From NCBI RefSeq assembly GCF_000721935.1, contig NZ_KL585395.1:1-7869 (forward strand): a DNA stretch of 7,869 bases. Reading direction: 5' to 3'. The notes under the pieces were generated by a model. It saw only the letters and a list, made by a program, of their open reading frames with translations. It did not search any database and was not told the origin of the DNA. Position 1 is the stretch's first letter. Each line of letters begins with the position of its first letter. Shown here piece after piece: positions 1 to 5,284 of the stretch. The translations under genes and the position numbers were made by a program. The DNA is from Streptomyces sp. NRRL WC-3549 (lineage in GTDB: Bacteria; Actinomycetota; Actinomycetes; Streptomycetales; Streptomycetaceae).

Positions 1-1
1 A

Positions 2-1636
2 GGCGACTGCCCGGAAGACACAGGTCTCGATGAGGACGACATGTCGCTTGGCGTCGTCGCTCTGGTGCATATCAGTAACCTCTTCGGTCGAGTACCGGTC
101 CCGCAGGCTCACCGGGTCCTCTTCCTCCACGTGGCTCTCGATGCTCTCGCCGAGTCCGATCCGGGCAACCAGTCGCCATAGAGCCAGCGGACCGAGAGCG
201 GCGTCCAGGAGGGCTTGGACCGTGACCCACCTCAACAGCCGCACACCGCGCTTGCCGGCAGGGGTCGCAGTCACTATCAGCTCGTTGTGAAGCGGGGTCA
301 TGACATGCGGTCGCACAGTCAGCCGTAACTCGCCTGCCTCGAGCGCGGCGTGCACGAAAAGGCTGACCACGACCTGGCCGCCCCAGGTGATGCACTGCGC
401 ACGAAGGTAGAGCCGTTCCGGCTCACCGGAAGGTGACTTGCGGCCTCTCCCCGTCAGGTCCGGGGCTTCCCCGTCACGAGCCCGATGCAGCCAGAGATGG
501 GAAGGCAATCCGAGCACCCGCTCCCTCGAAAACCCTGGTAGGGGGTCCGTGATCTCCCGCACGCCACGGCCCAGTTCGTCCAGTGCGGCACCTACGCGCC
601 GCAGCAGTTCGGCCTCGCCGAAGGACTTGACCGGTTCCTCGGAGTCTTTGGGCTTCAGAGGGATGTTGATGTGAGCGGCTCCCCAGTGGTCACGCCCGGC
701 ACCGATGAAGTGCTGCGAAGCGTCGTAGGGCAGCAGCCTCCCCTCCTGCCTGTCCCCCAGCGCCGACGTTCTCCGTTTGGTCTTCGACGTCACCCACGGC
801 AAGGCGTCGCGGGAGACCTGCCTGCGGCCCAGCGCAGACAGCGCGGATCTCGCCACCAACCGGTCTCCGGCGTACACCAGCGTCATCCCGGCGAGAAATC
901 CGAATGGCACGACGGCAAGGCCGAGACGCGTTGCCGACACCACGTCCGCGCCCGGGGCGTACGGGACCAGCGCGAGCAGCCACGGAACGACGAGAGGCAG
1001 GTATGCCTGTCTCTTATACACATCGTATGCCAGACGTGGACGACGAGCCAGTCGGCTGCTGCGCTTCTGCTTGCGTCGGGCTCGAAACGCCGCCCACCTG
1101 ACGATGAGGGCGATCACGACCGCACTCAGCCAGGTCGCCGTCGCCCACGGAGTGACGTACCCGACCACCACCAGGAGCAGCAGGAAACACAGACGTCGTA
1201 TGCGCTTCCTGCGGCGCGCACGCACACTGTGCGCCACCACCGGGACAAGATCGAAGCCATAGGACGGCACGGGAGCCAGCGGGCCGTTCAGCACGTGGTC
1301 GACAACCCACTGGGCCGTCGGTTCACCCAGTGGGGGGCAGTCATCGCTGCCCTCCAAGTAGATGGGCCGACGCGTACTACGTCTTGGCTTCCTCGGGGCC
1401 GCGTTCTTGCCCCGATATGTACGCCACCACGCCTTGAGCTGCTTCACGCGATCCGGCCGCGCATAGACGGCTTGGCACAGAACCCTGGTCACCTCGGTGG
1501 CAGCCGGATCCACCTCGGCAGGTCGAGGGGTGTCAGCTATGCGCGGCACCCTCTGCACAGGAATACCCGGCCACTGGCCGGCGCCCCACCTCCCCTGCTT
1601 CTTCTCCCGGGCTCTGGCACCCCAGGCAATCCCCAC
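2..1636 (-). CDS. Conserved actinobacterial membrane protein, C-terminus off the left edge, with adapter-derived insert
   Basis: The minus frame is open from a TAA at 1712-1714 to the window edge, about 545 codons from the proposed start. No ATG occurs early. The first usable start is GTG at 1634-1636, preceded by a purine-rich GGACAGGGG, giving MGIAWGARAREKK. The product has a basic N-terminal part, a hydrophobic pair near residues 149-180 (LCFLLLLVVVGYVTPW, then WLSAVVIALIV), another near 213-258 (LPLVVPWLLALVPYAPG, then GLAVVPFGFLAGMTLVYAG), and a long soluble C-terminal region ending in-window with STEEVTDMHQSDDAKRHVVL. I know similar unnamed Streptomyces membrane proteins but no function. 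Residues 203-210 (AYDVYKRQ) are an artefact from adapter sequence; removing 24 bp keeps the frame and joins RRPRL to AYLPLVVPW. A TTA codon lies at 326-328. Third positions are more A/T-rich than in the other genes. Gene confidence is good; the start is uncertain. Confidence 0.75.
   Translation of the reverse strand, partial: MGIAWGARAREKKQGRWGAGQWPGIPVQRVPRIADTPRPAEVDPAATEVTRVLCQAVYARPDRVKQLKAWWRTYRGKNAAPRKPRRSTRRPIYLEGSDDCPPLGEPTAQWVVDHVLNGPLAPVPSYGFDLVPVVAHSVRARRRKRIRRLCFLLLLVVVGYVTPWATATWLSAVVIALIVRWAAFRARRKQKRSSRLARRPRLAYDVYKRQAYLPLVVPWLLALVPYAPGADVVSATRLGLAVVPFGFLAGMTLVYAGDRLVARSALSALGRRQVSRDALPWVTSKTKRRTSALGDRQEGRLLPYDASQHFIGAGRDHWGAAHINIPLKPKDSEEPVKSFGEAELLRRVGAALDELGRGVREITDPLPGFSRERVLGLPSHLWLHRARDGEAPDLTGRGRKSPSGEPERLYLRAQCITWGGQVVVSLFVHAALEAGELRLTVRPHVMTPLHNELIVTATPAGKRGVRLLRWVTVQALLDAALGPLALWRLVARIGLGESIESHVEEEDPVSLRDRYSTEEVTDMHQSDDAKRHVVLIETCVFRAVA
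1007..1024. other. Transposase mosaic-end (Nextera adapter) remnant inside a gene
   Basis: CTGTCTCTTATACACATC is the first 18 of the 19 bases of the Tn5 mosaic end used in tagmentation libraries. It is flanked by direct repeats: GTATGCC at 1001-1007 and again at 1025-1031. Removing 24 bp (18 of mosaic end plus one 6-bp GTATGC copy) restores an uninterrupted minus-strand coding frame. In minus translation it gives DVYKRQ, a peptide familiar from contaminated protein databases. A lone mosaic end with no transposon body is best explained as an untrimmed adapter built into the assembly. Confidence 0.93.
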
Positions 1637-1763
1637 ACCAATCCCCTGTCCGCACGTACGGCCGGCATCTTCACGGCGAACGGCAGGAACCGCCGGATCG
1701 CAGAAGCGACATTAGGCACAACAGGCTGTCTCGCGGAGGGAATGGCCGAAACATGATCAGGAA

Positions 1764-1779
1764 GGGCGGGGAGCCGCCC
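1764..1779. repeat. Small GC hairpin
   Basis: GGGCGG (1764-1769) and CCGCCC (1774-1779) are perfect 6-bp arms around a GGAG loop. It lies upstream of the left membrane protein on the minus strand. No T-run follows on either strand, and in this composition a 6-bp arm can arise by chance. Confidence 0.3.
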
Positions 1780-1905
1780 CGTGAAAGCCCACTCTCGGGC
1801 ACATCCTGGCCATTCCGCCAGCCGCTTCGCCGAGTTACGACTTCTCGCGGACGGCCTGTCACGTCAGATGTAGGGATGTCGGCGTCATAACGGGGCCTGA
1901 GAGCC

Positions 1906-1931
1906 GCTTGGGAGCCGACCCGCTCCCAAGC
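1906..1931. repeat. Perfect 10-bp inverted repeat (hairpin)
   Basis: GCTTGGGAGC at 1906-1915 pairs perfectly with GCTCCCAAGC at 1922-1931 around the loop CGACCC. A further weaker pairing follows, TTGGGC (1935-1940) with GCCCAA (1960-1965). No T-run follows. Without an obvious gene ending just before it on either strand, it could be a terminator of an unrecognised transcript, part of a structured leader, or an operator-like repeat. Confidence 0.55.
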
Positions 1932-2015
1932 CCCTTGGGCACCAACCGACACCGCACCAGCCCAAAGCCTGACCAGGCAAATCAGCGAGCTACCTCGGCA
2001 GCTGACATACCAGGC

Positions 2016-2050
2016 CAGGGGCCCGATCCGCAGTGCGGGTCGGGCCCCTG
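2016..2050 (+). terminator. Long near-perfect hairpin, terminator-like
   Basis: The 17-base arms 2016-2032 and 2034-2050 are complementary throughout except one T opposite G, which can pair as a wobble in RNA. The centre is a single G, so the innermost pairs must open to form a loop. On the plus strand it is followed by AGTGGTTTCC, a weak T-rich tract. This is the usual shape of a Streptomyces factor-independent terminator, but I cannot identify the gene it would terminate: nothing convincing lies upstream on the plus strand. Confidence 0.55.
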
Positions 2051-2279
2051 AGTGGTTTCCGGGGCCATCTGGGGAGCCGTTCGGGGGCCTCAGTTGCCGG
2101 GCGCCCCTCACTCCCCCGCAAGGGAGCACCACCGGACCCATCAACCCCACCCGGCGCACCCTTTTCGGCGCCCGGGTCCCCCTGTGGCTCCAGGCGGCCG
2201 GAGCCCGGGCGGCTACGGGGAACAGATTCCTCGCTATGGGTCAACTGGCTTAGACCCGCGGAGCGTTGGTGTCATACAA

Positions 2280-2292
2280 CTGAGGGCCTCAG
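2280..2292. promoter_or_regulatory. Short palindrome upstream of the cyclase-like gene
   Basis: CTGAGGGCCTCAG is a perfect palindrome of 6-bp arms around one G. It lies 36 bases before the ATG at 2328, where an operator could sit. Upstream is TTGGTGTCATACAACT, in which TTGGTG and TACAAC loosely resemble promoter hexamers but with wrong spacing. Candidate operator only. Confidence 0.25.
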
Positions 2293-2327
2293 CGACAGTT
2301 CACCCGTCTTGAACCTTGGGGGCCACC

Positions 2328-2836
2328 ATGTCCGGTGAGGCCACGCACTGCTGGATCATGGTGCTGGACATCGAGACTTCAGTACCCGGCCGGACCCGGT
2401 CCAGCGTCCCCTGAGGGCCGGAATGTACGAGGTGCTGCGGGAGGCGCTCGGGCGGGCCGGACTGGAGGGCTGCGGCGTCACGGTCGAGGACCGTGGTGAC
2501 GGGGTGCTGATGGTGGTGCCCGCCACCGTCTCGCCGGTCATGCTGGCCGGGAGGTTCCTGAGCGCTCTCGACGAGGAGCTCAAGCAGAAGGCGGTCGTCT
2601 ACAGCCCCGCCCACGCGATGCGGTTCCGGGTCGCTCTGCACCAGGGGCTCGCGGCGCGGGACCGCGAGGGGTGGCAAGGCCCCAGGAGGGGCCCCGGGTG
2701 GCGCGGGCCCTCACGGGCCGGAGCCGGTCACCCGCTTCAGCTCGTCCGGGCGGTCGATGGTCAGCCGGTTGCGGCCGGTCGTCACCCACCCGTACCCGCG
2801 CCACTGCTCGAAGACGCGGCTCACGGTCCGCCGTGA
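2328..2836 (+). pseudogene. Class III nucleotidyl-cyclase-like protein, frameshifted and C-terminally truncated
   Basis: The ATG at 2328 begins MSGEATHCWIMVLDIE and then hits TGA at 2412. Adding one A near 2376 (GAGACTTC to GAGAACTTC) gives NFSTRPDPVQRPLRAGMYEV and joins the frame that stays open to 2836, about 169 residues. Conserved cyclase features are visible: a metal-site Asp in MVLDIENFS (D14) and a second in EDRGDGVLM (D58). Related Streptomyces proteins from memory continue after REGW (113-116) with a segment holding Asn and Arg (DAINTACRL-like), the expected transition-state residues of class III cyclases. Here REGW is followed by QGPRRGPGWRGP and then antisense of the neighbouring regulator's end, so that segment is missing. 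The gene converges on the Crp/Pycsar operon. It is probably inactive; the one-base deletion alone could be a sequencing error, the truncation less easily. Confidence 0.75.
2678..2693. terminator. Candidate bidirectional hairpin at the convergent junction
   Basis: GGCCCC (2678-2683) pairs with GGGGCC (2688-2693) around AGGA. It lies 18 bases past the stop of the minus-strand Crp-type gene and just where the cyclase-like gene loses similarity to its family. On the minus strand it is followed by TTGCC. This may be the regulator operon's terminator, and the truncation of the cyclase would then fall at its edge. Confidence 0.45.
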
Positions 2837-3403
2837 ACTGAGGACGAGTCCGGCGAAGTCGTCCTGGGAGAGCGGGAGCGCTGTGCAGACCGAACCGTCG
2901 CCCTCCGGGCGGCCGAACTCCGCGCCGAGTTCGAGCTGCAGGGCGGCGAGCCGGGCCTGTACCGCCTCGGCGGCGGCACGGTGGCCGTCCGCCTCGCGCA
3001 GCCGCTCCGAGAGGACCTGTTGCAGTGCCAGGGCCAGGACGGGTGAGGAACCGGCGGCGTCGAGGGAGGGGGCCGAGGGGATCACCAGGGCCTCGACCTG
3101 GGTGAGCGCGACGAGGGTGGCGGAGCGCGCCCCGCCGTCCAGGGCGGCCTGCTCGCCCAGGAGGTCACCGGCTCTCCGGATGGCCAGTACGGCCTGGTAC
3201 CCCCCGGTGGAGTTGACGGCCACCTTGGCGCAGCCGCGCCGGATGACGAGCAGATGGTCACTGAGGTCGTGCTGGTGCAGCAGGGTATCCTTGGGCTGGA
3301 AGGCCATCAGGCGCCCCGTGGACAGCAGTTCGTCCCGGGCGCCTTGGTCGAGCAGCGCCCAGAACCGGCTGCGGCGCCGGTGAAGACGGGGTGCCCTGTC
3401 CAA
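2711..3403 (-). CDS. Crp/Fnr-type cyclic-nucleotide-binding transcription regulator
   Basis: The product is 230 residues from TTG at 3401-3403 (MDRAPRLHRRRSRFWALLDQ), close to the usual Crp/Fnr size. Residues about 12-110 form the cyclic-nucleotide-binding beta-roll: DTLLHQHDLSDHLLVIRRG, then a phosphate-binding-cassette-like GDLLGEQAALDGGARSATL with G83-E84 and R93-S94-A95, which suggests a cyclic nucleotide ligand. A dimerisation helix follows (LALALQQVLSERLREAD), then a winged HTH with the recognition region near 178-198 (LSQDDFAGLVLSSRRTVSRV). The start is inferred: no ATG or GTG fits, and TTG lies 14 bases after the stop of the upstream effector gene, with AGACGG 9 bases before it as a possible weak RBS. 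The frame is open far upstream, but that extension is arginine-rich antisense-like sequence. It is probably co-transcribed and coupled with the effector. Ligand and targets are unknown. Confidence 0.9.
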   Translation of the reverse strand: MDRAPRLHRRRSRFWALLDQGARDELLSTGRLMAFQPKDTLLHQHDLSDHLLVIRRGCAKVAVNSTGGYQAVLAIRRAGDLLGEQAALDGGARSATLVALTQVEALVIPSAPSLDAAGSSPVLALALQQVLSERLREADGHRAAAEAVQARLAALQLELGAEFGRPEGDGSVCTALPLSQDDFAGLVLSSRRTVSRVFEQWRGYGWVTTGRNRLTIDRPDELKRVTGSGP

Positions 3404-3417
3404 CGCGCGCGCCGTCT

Positions 3418-3927
3418 TCAGGCGAACACGACGACTGCGGCGACCAGCAGACTGCCGACGACGGCCAGGGCCAGCGACTGCTGCACGCGCTTGTGTTTCG
3501 TCCAGGCGATCGCGCTCAGTACGACGAGTTGCCTGCTGAGGGTGGGCAGCGGATCGGCCTCGGTGAGCCGCTGTTCGAGGGCGGCCGGCGACCAGTGGCG
3601 CAGGTGACCGTAGAAGATGAACTCGTCCTCGCCGGGGCGGGGCGAACGCCCCTGGCCGTTGTGGCGGGGGACGACGACCAGGACGGCGAGTACGGCGGAG
3701 AGGCCGAGCGCGGCCACCCCCAGCCAGAGCACGACCCCGGCGAAGCCGTTCACCTGGTCGAGCGACCTGCCGCCCCCGAACAACGCGGCGATCCCCGCGA
3801 GGGCCGCGGACTCCATGGCCAGGGCGAAGGATGCCTTGGCGTCCACCGTACGGGTCGACTCGTGCAGGGAGCCGAAGATCTGCCAGGCGATCTTCGTCGC
3901 CTCGGCCCGGGAATCCGCCTGTGACAC
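3418..3927 (-). CDS. Pycsar-effector-family (PycTM-like, DUF5706-type) membrane protein
   Basis: 169 residues from GTG at 3925-3927, with a good RBS (GGGGGA, 7 bases before it). Three hydrophobic segments are seen: about 33-50 (SFALAMESAALAGIAALF), 62-86 (FAGVVLWLGVAALGLSAVL, then AVLVVV) and 151-168 (SLALAVVGSLLVAAVVVF). Between segments two and three is a soluble loop with the family-like FIFYGHLRHWSP (103-114) and LSRQLVVLSAIAWTKHKRVQ (130-149). VDAKASFALA before the first segment also matches what I remember of Pycsar effectors. In characterised Pycsar systems such proteins respond to cCMP or cUMP made by a partner cyclase and damage the membrane during phage infection. This is the first gene of a likely pair with the Crp-type regulator 14 bases downstream; the ion channel lies 66 bases upstream. 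No nucleotide-binding domain is fused to it; the neighbouring Crp-type protein is the only obvious receptor. The anti-phage role is inferred from family. Confidence 0.85.
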   Translation of the reverse strand: MSQADSRAEATKIAWQIFGSLHESTRTVDAKASFALAMESAALAGIAALFGGGRSLDQVNGFAGVVLWLGVAALGLSAVLAVLVVVPRHNGQGRSPRPGEDEFIFYGHLRHWSPAALEQRLTEADPLPTLSRQLVVLSAIAWTKHKRVQQSLALAVVGSLLVAAVVVFA

Positions 3928-3955
3928 TGGAGCATCCCCCGATTCTTGAGGTCCT

Positions 3956-3971
3956 CGTCACTATAGCGACG
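3956..3971 (-). promoter_or_regulatory. Candidate promoter -10 inside a palindrome, upstream of the effector/regulator pair
   Basis: On the minus strand CGTCGCTATAGTGACG contains TATAGT, a good actinobacterial -10 hexamer, at 3960-3965, about 33 bases before the GTG start of the effector. The 16 bases form a palindrome with 7 of 8 pairs matching, so the -10 could be masked by a bound dimer. No matching -35 is visible at 17-18 bases; TTGCGG lies 22 bases upstream of the -10. This would allow the effector and regulator to be expressed apart from the channel. Confidence 0.4.
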
Positions 3972-3993
3972 GAGGGGCCCGCCGGTGCCGCAA

Positions 3994-5040
3994 TCAGCAG
4001 GCTGACTCCCCTGGCCGAAGGGGGAGTTGACGCCCCGTCCCGCCGGAGAGCGGGGGGCCGCTCACCGGCCCGCGTCCGGGCGCGGGCCCGCCGCGGCCCC
4101 GCCGCACCTGTACGTCCCCCGGCCCGTCCCCGGCGGCCGTGCGTCCGGCGAGGGGCGGCGGGGTCCGGGTGAGGTCGCGTTCGAGGTCGTCGAGTGCCCG
4201 GCGGGCCGCCGTGAGGCGTTCCAGCAGCAGCCGTCGGTCCTCCGTGCAGCAGGGGGCCGGGGGTGTCTCCTGTGCCGTCTCCCGTGTCCCCTCCATCTCC
4301 CGGGCCTCCTCGAGGGACGTGATCACCACGCCGACGAGGACGTTGACGAGGACGAAGGAGGCGAGCAGCACGTAGGAGGCGTAGTAGAGGAGGCTCCACC
4401 GGGAGATCTCCAGACCGGCGTGGATCGCGTCGCCGATGCCGTCCAGGATCATCAGCAGGAACAGCGTGAGGACCGCGCGGCCGATGGATCCGTAGTGTTC
4501 CGGGTCCTGGCGGCCGAAGAAGACCCAGCCGACCATGGCGTACACGTACAGCAGCAGCGCCCCGACGAGCAGGAAGCTCAGGGTGCCGGGCAGGCTGCGG
4601 CCGACCGCGACCAGCACGATCCGCAGTTGCGGCAGGAAGCGCGCGGTGCGCAGCACCCTGGCCAGCCTCAGCAGGCGCAGGACGGTCGTGTTCTCGCGGA
4701 CGAGCGGCAGGAAGGCGCAGAGGACCACGGCGAGGTCGAAGAGGTTCCACGGGTCCTTGAAGAAACCGCGGGGCCGGTCGGCGTGCGCGCCCAGCCGCAC
4801 CAGGATCTCGACGGTGAACACGGCCAGGCAGCCCCGTTCGGCCAGCCGTAACCAGCGGTGCCACTCCTCGACGAGCCCCGGGTAGGTCTCCAGGCCCAGC
4901 AGCGCCGCGTTGAGGAGGATCACGGCGAGGACGGTCAGGGCGAACCACCGGGCCTCGGTGACGCCGCGGCAACGGCGCGCCAGTTCCGGACGGCCGGGCC
5001 GGGAGTCGACGGTGGTCGTCTGGTCGTGCTGCTCCGGCAT
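3994..5040 (-). CDS. Six-helix voltage-gated-type cation channel (ion transport protein)
   Basis: 348 residues from ATG at 5038-5040, with AAGGAG upstream (spacing a little long at 13 bases). The layout is that of a single-domain bacterial voltage-gated cation channel acting as a tetramer in the membrane: S1 about 32-50, S2 68-84, S3 98-114, S4 119-140 with regularly spaced arginines (VLRLLRLARVLRTARF), S5 150-176, pore loop 190-203, S6 216-241. After S6 comes a charged, probably coiled-coil helix about 267-292 and a low-complexity Gly/Pro/Arg tail. In the pore, LFLLMILDGIG aligns with the LF..MTLESWS of NaChBac-type channels, so the usual Glu is Asp and the Ser-Trp-Ser is Gly-Ile-Gly. Ion preference therefore cannot be assumed to be sodium. 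It may share a transcript with the effector and regulator genes 66 bases downstream. Confidence 0.9.
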   Translation of the reverse strand: MPEQHDQTTTVDSRPGRPELARRCRGVTEARWFALTVLAVILLNAALLGLETYPGLVEEWHRWLRLAERGCLAVFTVEILVRLGAHADRPRGFFKDPWNLFDLAVVLCAFLPLVRENTTVLRLLRLARVLRTARFLPQLRIVLVAVGRSLPGTLSFLLVGALLLYVYAMVGWVFFGRQDPEHYGSIGRAVLTLFLLMILDGIGDAIHAGLEISRWSLLYYASYVLLASFVLVNVLVGVVITSLEEAREMEGTRETAQETPPAPCCTEDRRLLLERLTAARRALDDLERDLTRTPPPLAGRTAAGDGPGDVQVRRGRGGPAPGRGPVSGPPLSGGTGRQLPLRPGESAC

Positions 5041-5108
5041 CGTGCTGCCCTGACTCCTTGTCGCGCCCGCCCCCTCCCGGTCGGCACTGCCGGGGTGGCG
5101 GGCTCGTC

Positions 5109-5125
5109 GGGTGATCGGATCACCC
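5109..5125. promoter_or_regulatory. Perfect 17-bp palindrome upstream of the channel gene
   Basis: GGGTGATC, a central G, and GATCACCC form a perfect 8-bp inverted repeat, 68 bases before the channel's ATG. The core GTGATCGGATCAC resembles Crp-type half-sites (GTGA and TCAC), but with 5 rather than the classical 6 bases between them. It may bind a dimeric regulator, conceivably the neighbouring Crp-type protein. Binding is untested. Confidence 0.5.
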
Positions 5126-5130
5126 TTTCA

Positions 5131-5144
5131 GGAGAGATTTCTCC
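5131..5144. repeat. Second small inverted repeat next to the 17-bp palindrome
   Basis: GGAGA (5131-5135) and TCTCC (5140-5144) are perfect arms around GATT. It lies 5 bases from the 17-bp palindrome in the upstream region of the channel gene and may be a second operator element or a small leader hairpin. Just beyond it, the minus strand has TACAGT (5148-5153), a possible -10 without a recognisable -35. Confidence 0.3.
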
Positions 5145-5257
5145 AGCACTGTAGATCGCCTGCCGGCACCGGTCGCCCCGACCCGGTCGTGCTCCGCCGG
5201 GCGGGAGCGGGGCCCGCACCGGGCGAACGGAAGACGTGACACACGAGCCGCCCAGTT

Positions 5258-5278
5258 CAGTTGCGCAACCATTAAACT
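5258..5278 (+). promoter_or_regulatory. CAGTTGCGCAA element and TAAACT -10 before the small gene
   Basis: CAGTTGCGCAA (5258-5268) contains the palindrome TTGCGCAA. TAAACT at 5273-5278 fits an actinobacterial -10, which would place transcription start near 5285, exactly the A of the second ATG. No canonical -35 exists 17 bases upstream. The same 11-mer recurs in the same orientation relative to tatA on the other strand. Confidence 0.4.
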
Positions 5279-5284
5279 ATGGGC

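Larger units (their letters stand above)
1637..2327. other. Long non-coding interval upstream of two divergent genes
   Basis: About 690 bases separate the proposed start of the left membrane protein from the cyclase-like gene. Open frames here are arginine/proline-rich with no recognisable family, as expected of chance frames in GC-rich DNA. I found no tRNA-like T-loop, no riboswitch I can name and no CRISPR. The interval holds strong inverted repeats at 1906-1931 and 2016-2050, a weaker one at 1764-1779, and a short palindrome at 2280-2292. Promoters of both flanking genes should lie here, but no canonical -35/-10 pair stands out. Confidence 0.6.

Noticed and set aside
1007..1024. Genuine Tn5/IS50-type insertion or solo transposon end
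   Set aside because: Only one mosaic end, no transposase, no second end, and a match to the synthetic adapter that also ends the contig.
671..1756. 361-codon plus-strand open frame
   Set aside because: It is antisense to the minus-strand membrane protein, has no recognisable domain, is rich in Arg/Pro/Gln, and contains LSLIHI from the adapter.
1757..2010. tRNA or other RNA gene
   Set aside because: No cloverleaf, T-loop sequence or CCA end could be fitted on either strand.
1671..2159. 162-codon minus-strand open frame in the non-coding interval
   Set aside because: No domain or plausible codon pattern is visible, and it runs through both hairpins; treated as chance.
3404..4972. Long N-terminal extension of the regulator frame
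   Set aside because: The frame is open by GC bias, but the extension overlaps the channel and effector genes in another frame and is arginine-rich without domains.
5109..5125. Classical CRP site
   Set aside because: The half-sites are separated by 5 bases instead of 6, so the match is not canonical; kept only as a candidate operator.
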